DNA of 64,000 nucleotides from contig WUJK01000017.1 in assembly GCA_011317545.1 (NCBI GenBank), forward strand, positions 310,001-374,000, written 5' to 3'. Below, piece after piece: positions 34,556-45,698 of this stretch. The stretch comes from Coniella vitis (lineage: Eukaryota; Ascomycota; Sordariomycetes; Diaporthales; Schizoparmaceae). The notes under the pieces are model-generated. The model searched no databases, was not told where the DNA came from, and worked only from the letters and a program-made list of their open reading frames with translations. Numbering within the stretch: the stretch's first letter is position 1; each line of letters begins with the position of its first letter. A program made the translations under genes and the position numbers.

Positions 34556-35164
34556 TCATTTGGGCAGCTTGGCTTCCACCTCCTTCTGCAACTTAAGCAT
34601 CTCAAGATCCTCGCCTTCCACCTCCAATCCCTTACCCACCCACTCCCTCGCCTCCTCGTAGCGGCCCATCTCATACAGACACCTCCCACGGCGAAACCAG
34701 GCCTTGGGGTTCCCCACCTTCTTCGCCTCGACGCTGCACTCGGCATCAGCACTGCCCTTGACCCAATCCCTCAACTCCATATGCGCCTGCGCCCGGTTCG
34801 CAAACAACATGGACGCCTCGTCGCGCAACAGACCCGACGGCTCCCACGCAGGCCTCGTCAGTGCCATTTTCAGCCCGAGGGTGTAGAAATTGATGGCTTC
34901 TTGGTACTTGGAGGCCTTGAACGCGTCGTTGCCCGTTTCGCGGAGCTTCTTGATTTGCGCGCTGCGCTTGGGGTTCACGGGGACCGGGGGCGGGGGCACG
35001 ACGTGGGGGGGTTCGAGGGTCGACAGCAGGGAGCGGTGGAGGGTGTTGAGAGCTTCGAGTTCGGTCGCGAGGGACCGTGAGGACGAGGTTGGTGCGCTGA
35101 TGGCTTTGGATTGCGGGTGCATGGAGAGGGGGAGGAGGGTGAATGTTTCTTGGTCGGTGGCCAT
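34556..35164 (-). CDS. SEC72: ER translocon subunit Sec72-like TPR protein
   Basis: The protein is 202 aa, single exon, ATG 35164 (gcagcaATGg). It starts with the FTLLPLSMHPQSKAIS segment, then ELEALNTLHRSLL and a Pro-rich PPPPVPVNPKRSAQIKKLRE linker, as in fungal Sec72. From about residue 75 it forms tetratricopeptide repeats: GNDAFKASKYQEAINFYTLG, a SMLFANRAQAHMEL repeat, and KAWFRRGRCLYEMGRYEEAR. Sec72 sits on the cytosolic face of the ER as part of the Sec62/63 complex used in post-translational protein translocation, and its TPR domain docks Hsp70 chaperones. Length and architecture fit the family. A TGT/GTT repeat lies just upstream in the leader. Confidence 0.85.
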   Translation of the reverse strand: MATDQETFTLLPLSMHPQSKAISAPTSSSRSLATELEALNTLHRSLLSTLEPPHVVPPPPVPVNPKRSAQIKKLRETGNDAFKASKYQEAINFYTLGLKMALTRPAWEPSGLLRDEASMLFANRAQAHMELRDWVKGSADAECSVEAKKVGNPKAWFRRGRCLYEMGRYEEAREWVGKGLEVEGEDLEMLKLQKEVEAKLPK

Positions 35165-36024
35165 TGCTGCGATTTTGATTTGTAATGTTGTTGGTAGGCT
35201 TGTTGTTGTTGTTGTTGTTGCTGGATAGGGCGGTGAAAGCGTTGCGTTTTGAAGGATGAATGATAAATGTAAACTAGTTGGCAAAGAAGTCTACCGTGGT
35301 TGTTGTCGTTGTGCACGTGTGCAAGAGTTAAGCCAGCACCCTGATGGCTGTTTATCTGGCTTCCAACGCTGTTTGGTTTAAGGATCGAGGAGGGCCAGTC
35401 GTGAGGTTGGTTTTGTTGTTAGTAAAATATGTGGTGGTTGGTTTGCGCGCAGGGTGCAGTTTGATGAAGCAGGCACGTTGTCACTGGAAATCGGAAAGGA
35501 CAGGTGCATGGTTCGGGAACCTGAGCCTTTATCGGCTGCTGATAAGAGCTTTACAAACATGCTGCAAACGAGTACATCTCGCTTTCATTTATATCAAAAT
35601 GCTGCATTTGGTACATAACAGTACTTCTACAGTAACAACAATCAAATCCTCGCATGGCAGTATCTTGGTAAATATTATTACTTCAAGATTAAAATATATT
35701 TGTTGTCTTTGAAGAGAGATCGTTTCGCATATATATACTTGGGTATCCTATGCTCTCGCCTGGAAATTTGCTGTTTATCGTCATGCTCTTGTTCAGTTTC
35801 CTGATCAGTGCATCCATCCATCCATCCATCCATCATCACCAGTCGTTGTTCTATATAATGCAAATGGTGCAAAAATCATTCAAAAATCATCTTCTCACCA
35901 TCATTACCGCATCCGGAGAAAAAAACAACAACCACAAAAACAAGCAATTAGACAAGATGCGCGCAAAAAAGAGGGAAATATAAAAAGCGTACCCAGTAAA
36001 TCACAACCACCAGCACCCAAACCA
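35165..36024. other. Intergenic with simple repeats
   Basis: Promoter and leader of the Sec72-like gene, including a TGT repeat (35201-35220), and the 3' region of the next minus-strand gene. A CATC repeat lies at about 35811-35834. No gene seen. Confidence 0.6.
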
Positions 36025-37854
36025 CTACCGCCGAATCAAACCCTTGAGGGCAGTTCGCAGCGAAAAGCCTCCAAACAACCAGTCATTGCCATGCCGTCCA
36101 GCATAGCTGTGGGCATTCTGATGCGGCGTCTGTGCAGAAAACCGCCTCGATGCCTTATCACCCTTGTCGCGCCGGCCAAACTCGGCACCCCGGCACATGT
36201 AACAGCCCATGACTTCGAGCAAGTGGCGTTCTTGGTAATGGATTGACGTCAGGGCCTGCTCGTTAATAAGCTCTCGAGCCACGTCAAGCACATGCTTAGT
36301 CCAGGCGTCGTCGCTTGCGCCGCCTGTGGAAGAAAACTGGTGCCACTCTATCAGCGGCGCCGCAGTCTCGCTGCCACTGGCCTGTTGTGGCGCCGCCGCC
36401 GCCGTAGGTGATGAAGAGGCGAGCAGCTTTTGCGCAACAGCCGGATCACGCATCAGCCTTAAACAAAACTCCTCAAACAAGTTGTTCTTGCGAATGAAAT
36501 CGAGAGCGCACAGCACCGAGTCCGGCTCGGCCACCAGGGTGGTGAAGGCGTCCTTGCCCTGCCGCTGCCCTTGGTAAATGCGCTGGCCGCAGGCGTCGGC
36601 ATACCGCAGCGCCTCGAGCACGGCATCCTGGTCAATGGACGTGATTTCGTGGGCAAACAAGGGTCGCTCGTAGCCGACCCGTCGGCGCCAGAACACGTTG
36701 ACAATGCCCGAGGTTACAACGCAAGGGAGGAGGATGACGTAACCCCACCAACGGGTAGCCGTAACCATGGCTGCCGCACCTGCGACGATGCCAGAGATAC
36801 CATGTCTGATCATTTTGGTGCGTGTTAGCAGAAGTGATCTCTCGCGAAGCGAACGGTTTCTCGTCGTGGGGGGGGGGGGTAAGGTAGGTAGGAAAGAAGG
36901 AAAGAAAGCATTGACTTACAGCGCAGCATGCATTCCAATACTCGACGTACGATTCCGCAGCTTTTGTCCAATCCTCGTCGAACTCTTCACGTAACGCAGC
37001 GCTGCTGCCTGCTGCTTCTTTGAACGCAACCAAACCCAGCCTGACCAGCCCAGATTGATGATACCAAACACGACACAGGGCGTATTACCCACGTAGCCCG
37101 TCAGCAAGTTGCTGGCGTGAAAGAGCCTTGCGTGGCGGTCACCGTCCATGGCCATGAACGTTCCTATGCTGACAAAAAAGGCACTGAAACCTAGCAGCGT
37201 GTCCATGCCGATACGATCAACGAGCTCGGTGCCAATCTCTCGCGTGTTCATGTCCAGAAAGCAGTCAATGGTGCGGACCCTATGGGCATCCCGTAGCGCC
37301 ACCTCGCGCTGGCCTTGTAGGTAGCGGCGTTCCTCTCGGAGAGCGCGCAAGTTACGCCAGCTGAGAATGCCGTCGCGAATGCTGAAGTACAGCATCCACA
37401 GGGCAGCAGCACCGCCGAGGGCCATGAGCACTAGGGCATAAATGGGCACGGGGGACTCATTCCACACGTTGGCGGCAAAGTCACCAGCATTGGCAAACTC
37501 GAGAAAGCCGACAGCAGCGAGCATGTTATTGCGCAGGCGAGTCTCGTAGGCAGCACGGAGCTTGCCGTTGCGTCCTGTGACAAAACTGAGGCGCTCAGCG
37601 GCGCCGGGTAGGGGCTGCTGAGCGGTCTGGGCGGGCCGGGCGGATGAGGCCGGGGGCGACGGCGAGGATGAGGGCCGGGAGGGCGTTCTATCGGGTACGA
37701 TGTCGGTGGACCAGCGGTCGAGCTCCATTTCCATGTCCATGTCCCGTTCGGCAGCGGATGAGCCGAATGTCGCTGGGTCGCCGGGATCTTCGAGCGTATC
37801 GAGTGACTCGAGGTCCATGACCCAGTCGTGCGTTCTCGCGTCGGGCGAGCCCAT
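36025..37854 (-). CDS. Multi-span membrane protein, unknown function
   Basis: Two exons, 37854-36920 and 36805-36025, joined over a 114-nt phase-2 intron (GTAAGT donor, GCTAAC branch, ATCAG acceptor) to give 571 aa. The N-terminal 100 residues are acidic and Ser/Pro-rich. Hydrophobic segments follow: PIYALVLMALGGAAALWML, LLGFSAFFVSIGTFMAM, TPCVVFGIINLGWSGWVWL, and after the splice HGISGIVAGAAAMV and WWGYVILLPCVVTSGIVNVF. Between the first two lies a charged helical stretch (ALREERRYLQGQREVALRD). The C-terminal 200 residues are soluble. There is no cleavable signal peptide. I do not recognise the family. ATG 37854 was chosen because upstream in-frame residues look like leader. Confidence 0.75.
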
Positions 37855-39072
37855 CTTCTCTCTGTTCTTTGCCTCTTGACTTCCTCTGTTTGGTAGCTGG
37901 TGTCGGCGGCTCTGCTCTTGCAGTAGACAAGGACACAGAGAGAAAAGACAGAGGGGCAAAAGACCAGACAAAGACAAGACGGAGAAACAATCAAGGCTAT
38001 AGAAAGTGGAAAGCGGTAAGTGGCAGCGCGTCGGGAGTTCTAAGCAACGAAGTGGGGAACCGCAGCGGCGGTGACAAGGAAGGCAGCGAGCTGTTGCGGG
38101 TTTTGCGGGGGCCGGTCCTCGGGGCAAATACTCGTACCTGGAGTATCCAGGCACATATGTTAGGCAAATCAGAAGCGCTGCCAAGGCGCTGCCAAGGCCT
38201 GCTGCCAGGCTTTGCAAGGCTTTCCCATGTACTATGACAGCACCCTAACTGCCCCCAGCTGATCAGCAGGCTGGCAGGCTGGCAGGCTAATCTGACTGAC
38301 TGTACAGCTATCTGCGTTCGGGGGGTGACCGCGGGGCAACCCGCCGCCGACGATAACACGGATGGTGACTGAGGACCTTGATGGGCTTCCGGCTCATTGG
38401 GTCCACATTGATCACCTTTGCGTTCCATTTTTTAAGGAATACTCTAAATTCATCAGTTCTAGATGGTCAGATGTATAACATCCATGATTGGGTAGACTCT
38501 CGAATTGTGAGCCACAAAAGTGGAATACATGCAATGCTGCCTCTGCTACTGCTTCTTTTCCTGTCTCTTCTCTAAATATGAACAGTGCCCTTTTGCTCCC
38601 CATCTCCAACACCAACACTCGCTCTTCCATCCGAGAATGCTTCACACGCTTCATGGAAACCATGCAGCACGCCACGGTCTTGATGCATATCAGATATGCC
38701 CCTCCCCTTGTCCACTCCACCGGCAATCAACTGTCCAAATTGCAAATGTAAACCAGTATACACACATTTCTTCGTCTTCAAGGATACAGCATGACGACAA
38801 AAATCAACTCTTGCCTCAGCTTATTTGTATCGGGCTCGTCCAAATGAAAAAAACCCAGCATTTGAAGATGACGAAGCCCATATAATCATGTACAAAATTG
38901 ATGCGACAAGACATGACAAGATAAGCAGGCGAAAGGAAGGGAAAAAAAGAGTAAAAAATCAAGGAAGAACAGTATAACATCAGGACATTCCCCAATGCTG
39001 CACACAGTCGTGGCAGAATGAAGAAAACTGAAGAAAAGATGTCACTCAAGCCAGTCAAGGGGGCATCATCCA
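37855..39072. other. Intergenic, no gene seen
   Basis: Promoter of the membrane-protein gene and downstream end of the Zn2Cys6 gene. Repeated GGCAGGCT near 38270-38290. No supportable gene. Confidence 0.6.
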
Positions 39073-41451
39073 TTAAACGTGGATATCGGCCTCCAGATCG
39101 ACTGGAATGTTGCCACCGCGAAGTATAATGGATGACACCAAGGATGGCCCCACGCATTGTCGAAAGATCGGTCGGCCGCACTCTCTTTGCCTTCTTTCCA
39201 GATACTTCGCATCTGCTGGAACTCATCAGGGGAAAGCGCATGCAGTGGCGACTTACTCCGTGCCTCTTCGTCCAGTGTCTCGACATCAATGTTGCAATTG
39301 AAATAGTGCCAGTAGGCCTGGATGATATTCGCGCTCTCCTGAATCGTACTTAGACATTCGGCAAAGTTTGGTCGCTTGTTGTGGATGGTTAGCTTTGAAG
39401 AAAGGGGGAGGGGCAAAGAAGATGGCAAGAAGAAAAGATGCATACTCCATCGGGATTCTTCCTGCCATGACGATATGCATCTACTGTAGTCTCTGCAATT
39501 TGATGCATCAGTATAAAGATGGAAAAGAATATGCTGAGCCAACGATGATGGCGGCGGTCCGATATCCACGTCGTCATGACCCGTAACAGAATCTTTGCCA
39601 AGGGCCTTAGCACGCAAGCAATATTGATGCTGTTAAGCTGGCAGACAGCCATCTTAGGTGTGGCCCTGCCCTCGTGTATACTGGACGCTTCATGTTCCGC
39701 GAATGGCCACCCATCTTGAACACTAGACGTACCCGTGGCTTGTCCTGTATATTGCAACACCAAATTAGTTCGCTCTTCGCTCAATGGCTAGACTGGACGC
39801 ATCGCCATGTCAACACTTACTCAAGGCGAACCACAACTCGAAGATCCCTTCCATAAAACTCTTTTCGGAAACGTCCTCGACTTTGAGAGTGGACGAGTAA
39901 AGATTTGGGCCAGGCGTACTATCCTCCTTGCAAAGTCGCAGATAATGCTTCCAAGCCAGGCTGTAAACCTTGGCAATAAACACTTCGTCATTGTTCCGAG
40001 GTGTCTTCTTCAGATTCTGCCTGTATGCGTTGAACTTTTCTCTTTTGATGAAGCTTCTGTAGAAAGCCTTGGTGTTGTGTGCACTAGCCAGCGCATAAGG
40101 CCTCTCGAAAATGTTGTGGTTGTCCACATTCGCATCAGGGACAAATTGACGCACCTGGACCTCCAGATTCACACGAGAGCCCTGGTCAATCTTGATGGTC
40201 CATATGGGCCCGAAGCCAGTAATGTCACGAATCTCAGCCCCTGTCCAACGAGTCGTGAAGCGCAGTCCGCATGTTCGGAAAAGACCGACTTCCTGTAACT
40301 TGTAGCGGAGACATTCAATATGATGAATCTTCTTTTTCGACGTGCTCATTGCTATTCGGAGGCAGTCCCGGCAAGGACCATCTTCATCGTCAGAAATAGC
40401 CACGCACTGCAAATTGCGCACTCTCATCAGTATGCTGGGTCATGGTATTTCATGAGTTCTGAATGGCAGGCACGGCCGCTGTACTCACCCTAACGCGCTG
40501 TATCCTGCAGCGAACGCAAGCTCCTATGTCCCGTGTTCGACTTGTTTGTTGCCGCCGAAGTTCCTCAAACGCTTTTCTCTTGACAACTTTGCTGGATTGG
40601 CTGCTGTCACTCTTCTGTTGTGGAAGGGGGCGGCATCGCCTCTTTGACTTGGGCGCACAAGGAGCGGCGGTGGGAGCAGTAGCAGTAGCTAGTTGGACTT
40701 CTTTTTGCCTAATGACTGGAAGGCTTTTGAGCGGAGCAGGTCTTTCATGGTCATGCGTTGGAGGATGACCAAGATTCACTTGCACATCGAGATTCTTGTT
40801 CTCGGTTTGGGCGGGCAGCCAAGCATCAGCGGCTTCGCTGGGGCACTGAGAACCGTTTCCAACAAGCACTGTATCGTAGTGCAGCGGCCACTGCGTTCCA
40901 GTGGATATAGGCAGTGGCGGCGGCGCTGCGAGCTGGGGTGGCACAGACATGGGTGGCGTGACATGAAAAGGTGAAGCTTCGTACTTCAATGCCGAGCAGA
41001 ACTGTGGCGGTGCTTCTTCCGCTTTGGTCTGACAGGTGACACTAATGGCTTGACAGGGCGTGGCGTCTGGCGGCGTGGGAGGAGTCTGTGGGGATAGGGA
41101 ATGCTCGAGGCATCCAGTTGAAGCTGTCCCTAGGGGGGATGTAATGTCTTGCTCCATGTCGATAGAGGGCGGAGAGTGCCATGATAACCCGGGTGCGCTA
41201 TCCTTGGTCGTTGCCAGCGGTGATACATGTTGTGGGTGAAGGAACTGAGACGCTAACTCGTGCTGGGCAGCCAACCAGCTCTGTTGTAGAGGTTGATCAT
41301 GACTTTGAGGAGGACTGAGATAGACAGCATGAAGCGACTCAAGTTGCTGGTAGCCAAGTGTTGCGGGTACATTGCTCAAGGATGAGTCTGTAGAATAAGG
41401 CCAGTCCCGTTGCGTCGAGTGATAGAGGTATTGTACACCTCCACAAGCCAT
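39073..41451 (-). CDS. Zn2Cys6 transcription factor with internal zinc cluster
   Basis: Five exons: 41451-40489, 40406-39821, 39744-39446, 39374-39257 and 39215-39073, about 702 aa with frame kept throughout. The N-terminal 300 residues are Ser/Pro/Gln-rich and probably a transactivation region. The zinc cluster is internal: Cys312-x2-Cys315-x6-Cys322-x10-Cys333-x2-Cys336, then a candidate sixth Cys at 353, preceded by basic residues (KSKRRCR and KVVKRKAFEELRR). The first intron falls exactly before Cys322. The last intron is very short (41 or 44 nt) and has a tandem TTCCAGCAG acceptor; without it the C-terminus reads in a less plausible frame. MACGGVQYLYHS is the first in-frame ATG, but the frame is open for 285 more codons upstream, so an upstream exon with an earlier start is possible. 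A nuclear DNA-binding regulator; targets unknown. Confidence 0.8.
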
Positions 41452-43862
41452 AGAGACTGAAATGCTCTCTTTGGGCGAGTCAACCCCTGAGACTAGGGAT
41501 AACTTGGAGGTTGTGTCAGCATAGGCATTGTTCGGATACAGCGAAGGAGATGCATTGCTTCCTGGAAGTGTCGGCTCTGGATTAGGACTTGGCGCCTGGC
41601 CCGAAGAATCGTTTGAGAGGGACTGAATCGGCAAGTGAAAATCTCCCAGGACAATGGGTTGACCTTCCTCGTCTCCAGTCTCGAGGAGGGCACCGGCCCC
41701 AAGGCCGCTTGCCAAATCCTCAGGACGCGGCACTTGGCGGGAAACACTATTTACAATCCCTTGAGGGCGTCTAATTTGAGCTGTAGGAAGTCCCGTAGAT
41801 CTGGGAGCCGCGAGCCTTGACCGGGGAAACAGCGCCGAACCGTTGCGCTGCGTGCGAGCATAGGCAGCGCAGCGCGCCTTTTTGCTCTCCAAAGGGAACC
41901 TCTGATCAGAGTTACGTACTTGAGGGCTAAATAAGCGGTCAGCCAAACATGCTGCAAAAGGCTGGTTGTCGCAGCGCGGGATATTATGCAAGGTTCTTTG
42001 GGGTTGACGAACGAAAGCATAGCGAAACTGGCGAATCAGCGAAGCTGATGCTTGTGCACACCCCTTTCTTCCTTTGGCTTTCGATGTCTCGACTAAGAAG
42101 CAGCTAAAGACCGAGAGATGGACTCGAAATCGGGGGACAGGATAGCGGGCCCAGAATGGGCGATGCAAGCCTGGCAACCGATGCCGCTGCACGCTGGCGA
42201 CGACGAGACACGCAAACGAGCCCTTGGCCGGGCAAGATCCTGGGATCAAGGGCAACGCTAAGCAAGCGAGCGCAGAACTTGGCTTCGACTCGGCACCTCT
42301 CGACAAGCGCCTTTCGGTCTACCAAGTCGCTGATGCAGTGCGGCCAGCCCAGAGTTTTTGGGGCAAAAGAAGGGTGCACTGGCGCCTTGGGCGTCATGTC
42401 AGCGGCACAATGACTTTCCAGTGCAACACAGTAATGCTAGGGGACCCCCACCTTTGTAGGTTGCCAGGTTGGCGCTGTATGTGAGGTCGTGTCACCCGAG
42501 GTTTTGACGTAGCGCACCCTGATATAGCGATGCGTTTTGCGACTCAGATGACACTATGCACGGGAAAAGAAGAGACCGGCCTTGCCAACGGTGAATGGAC
42601 CAAGGAGCAATACTAGCGGTAGCAAGATGAGAATGAGCGTGTGTGGAGTAGGGCTTGTGATGGCTTGGCTGAGTAGGTATGGCTTCAGACTTGAGCACGC
42701 AGTACTGCAGAGCGGGGTGAGCGAAGACTTTTATCTCCCAGTACCTTTATCTCGCGCATCGGCCCAAGCGATCACTCCTGTGCTGTTTCTGCACTTGGCT
42801 TGCCCAAGTCTCTGCCAGCGGGCAGCTCACTGCATCCCTCTCCCTCAAAACGAAACCAAAAGGAAGAACAAAAAAACAAAGACTGTTAGCAGCCACCGCT
42901 CTGCCTCCGATAGGAGAATAGACGGTTGATGACGGAATGCTGAAGACCCGTGCTCTCCCGTGATAGAGAATCCCAGGAGTCTGCGCACTTTTTTAGTTAT
43001 TGCATATGAGACAGAAGAGGAAACAAGGGAGAAAGGAGCGCACCAGCCAGTGTCGGGGGGCCAACGCAAAACACTGATGGTGTAGGCTCTGCAGGGCACA
43101 TAGGCAGAAGAAGACGATCCAACCTTGCCACATTGCATTTGCAGCGTATGAGTTTGGTTAATGTGCAAAAGTAGCGGTTATGCGGGGATGTTTGCCAGCA
43201 CGCCAGCTGGTATGAAATCCGACTGCTCAGAAACCAGCAAGACATAGGGGGCAACAGAAGTAATGCATGCAGGGTGATGTTGCATTTGGGCCTGGTCCAT
43301 GCCATAAGGTGCAGCATGCGGGCTCCCCCAAGTCGGAACATCTTGCTCCCACGTGTGATCTTGTGGCCAAAGATTGCTCGTAGGCCATGCACCATGGTGT
43401 TGGCAAGCCAAGTGCAATGCAATGCAAACAAGCAGGTAATTGCAATATGCAAGCAAGGTGAGACTGGAAGGCAGGAGTTGGCAGTCACCAATGTGACCTG
43501 GCCCAATATAGTGGCGCACGCCCAAGTCCTTGACCCCGGATAAGCCACAAACGACCTGTCAAATGCAGTGTTATACAACAAAGGCCTTGGTTTGTCGCTG
43601 TTATAGCTGGGTCAGCTCGCTTGACAAGCAGGTCACGGGCCCCTTGGACATCAAAGAATTGTACGTTTGATTAGTACCTTCAGGGCAGCCAGAGCTGGAT
43701 CTGCCTCTTCGTCCTTTTGGTAAGCTCCAAAATTGCGCAATATATCTGTGGACCACGAGTTGCTTTGGCCTGCCACATCCCGAAGCCAGATGATACTTGA
43801 CCAGCTGCAATTCAAGGCGTGATAGTTATGAGTGCTGCACCTAGCCGCCTAATCTGCGTAGT
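41452..43862. other. Upstream region of Zn2Cys6 gene and spacer
   Basis: From 41452 to 42306 the minus strand is open in the frame of the Zn2Cys6 gene but lacks an ATG; it may be leader or part of an upstream exon. The remainder to 43862 shows no supportable gene. Confidence 0.45.
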
Positions 43863-44691
43863 TTAATCTCGGCGGATCCTTGCACCGAGCTGCTGATGCT
43901 GCTTCTGCGTCTGCTCTCCTGCCACCTGCTGTTTGTACTCCAGCCAGTCGTCTTTGCGAGGGAAGGGCTCGTCCGGCACTGGTAGACCGAGAAACGCACA
44001 CAGTGGAGCCCATCCAGCCTTGACATCAAATTCAAGCAGAGCCCTGCCGATGGCAGCCTTGCGCACCAGATCGTTGTGTCTTTGAAAGTGTTCCCGACCA
44101 TATCTAGGAAAGTCATTGTTCCAGCAATGGCTATGATATTTGAGCGACAGGGCAGCCATGGTGGCGGAACCGTCCAATGGTCGACGGGAATGGGCGTGCC
44201 ACAAAGTAGACATCATCGACTGATACCAGGTGTCTTCCGAGCGTATGGTGAGGATGACGGCCGCCTCCGTGTAGGCCTCAAGCAGCTCCTCGGCAAAAAT
44301 GGCAGCGGGGAAGTCAGCGACGCCCTGCTTTGCGTGTCAGTCCGCGGAGTACACGTTGACTTGCCCAGATTCTTGTGCGAGTTGAGACAGGTAGAGATTT
44401 GCGGACCTCGTTGCCTGCTAGAATATGTTCAAACTCGGAGCGGCCCCAATCGGCACCCACGCCTTCGAATTTGGCCTCAAGGGCCTGGATCCAAAGACCT
44501 TGGTGTCCATTCTTGCCTACGTCTTTCATGTGGTAGACAGGAGATATGCCCAGATGGGCCAAAGCATCTGCAAGGGCTGTGGCTGGTCAGCTTGCGTGTT
44601 CCGTAGCAAAGTTGACACAGAGTCTGGAGAAGATGTGATGCTAATCACATTGAGTCCCCGTGCGAGGAAGGCCGAGTACGAGCACCTTCAT
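43863..44691 (-). CDS. Sulfotransferase-family P-loop protein
   Basis: Three exons, 44691-44649, 44576-44407 and 44324-43863, give 224 aa with frame kept. The first exon codes only 14 residues, MKVLVLGLPRTGTQ. This is the family's N-terminal PAPS-binding loop (L-x-R-T-G-T-x-S), completed by a Ser at the splice. Further family features are LADALAHLGISPVYHM, the FPAAIFAEELLEAY segment, the AVILTIRSEDTWYQSM strand-loop, and the C-terminal Gly-Trp-x-Pro-Leu-Cys-x-Phe-Leu (GWAPLCAFLGLPVPDEPFPR). Fungal members of this family are commonly annotated as sulfotransferases acting on small molecules, but substrates are rarely known. The second donor (GAG|GTCCGC) is weak, yet it alone gives the conserved GNEGVADFPAAIF. 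It is cytosolic, with no signal peptide. Placement beside the kinesin gene gives no functional hint. Confidence 0.85.
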
Positions 44692-45698
44692 TTCCGTCTC
44701 AACCTTGGTCGGGCTATGGGCCCGATGAACAGCCTGTGAACAGCGTGCTAATTTGTGCGCACCCAGTTCCAGCTTTCTGGATATTCATCTTAGATGAAAG
44801 GGCAGTTATTTGTAGCAAGCCATCCCGATTTCTTGCGACTCGGGATTACACGGCTGCTGCTATGCTGTACATATGCAGTACTAGTCCTGTATTAGTCAAG
44901 CGCTGACTGCCACAGCGATAGGGTTCTTCTCGTGATGCTGTCGTCCAAGGACCAGCTCCCTTCTAGGCTTCTGGCTCGTTTTGGCATCCTGTCGACATTG
45001 GCTTCGGCGAGCGAACGAGCGAACGAGCGAGCGAGCGAGCGTCATGATTGAGGGAGCGAGTCAGTCCTTGCGCCCGTTACTGCAGAGTCCTCGACTGTAC
45101 AGTCGTGCGTAGCAAACCGGAAACTGACAGATGCAGTTGTGAGAATGCAGGCTGCCTGACGACAAGGGTGGTGGATGCCCAGAGAGCCATCACAACATTT
45201 CGAGGGTTGTTTGTTTCTGTTGGTTCATGCTTGGTGGTGGAGTCTGCTGTTATTTGATTGGCATGTGACATGTGCCACTCGGGAAACATCTAGCCGCCGT
45301 GCTATACTAGTATGGTTCCACAAGATACATAGGTACATTGGCAAATTACACAGTACACACAGGAGATCCACCGACACGCGGCACTTGCTTATCGATAAGA
45401 ACCCTGCCGTATCGCCGTGACAACACTGGTCCGCTAAGCCGTAAACGGCAATCGAGTCAACAACTTCCCAACCACCCCGACCAGGATCAGAGTACTATGT
45501 ACAGCGCGCCCAAAATGTAGCAAGCGGCAGCTGGGGCCCAACCTCGGGGGCTGCTCTGCCTGACGTGACCCGCTGGCTCCTCCACTTTTCCACCAGCCCT
45601 TCTTCGCGCCGATGCATTCTTCTCGTCGTCTGCGACTGCGTGAGGTTGTAGACGACATCCAAGAGACGTTGATAGGAATCTCGTTTGAGCCGCGCCTC
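44692..45698. other. Divergent promoter region, sulfotransferase and kinesin
   Basis: No gene. It holds a GAGC/GAAC repeat (45007-45041) and one exact dispersed element (45493-45501), about 200 bp before the kinesin start. Confidence 0.6.
45007..45041. repeat. GAGC/GAAC tetranucleotide repeat
   Basis: Alternating GAGC and GAAC units, then GAGC units only, in the promoter region between two divergent genes. Confidence 0.85.

Noticed and set aside
42306..43862. Long minus-strand frames and short frames between the transcription factor and the sulfotransferase
   Set aside because: No domain or splice logic; only the frame adjacent to the transcription factor deserves the separate note given above.
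45612..45698. In-frame upstream ATG for the kinesin
   Set aside because: Possible, but the downstream ATG at 45699 gives a normal-length leader before the motor. Kept only as an alternative.
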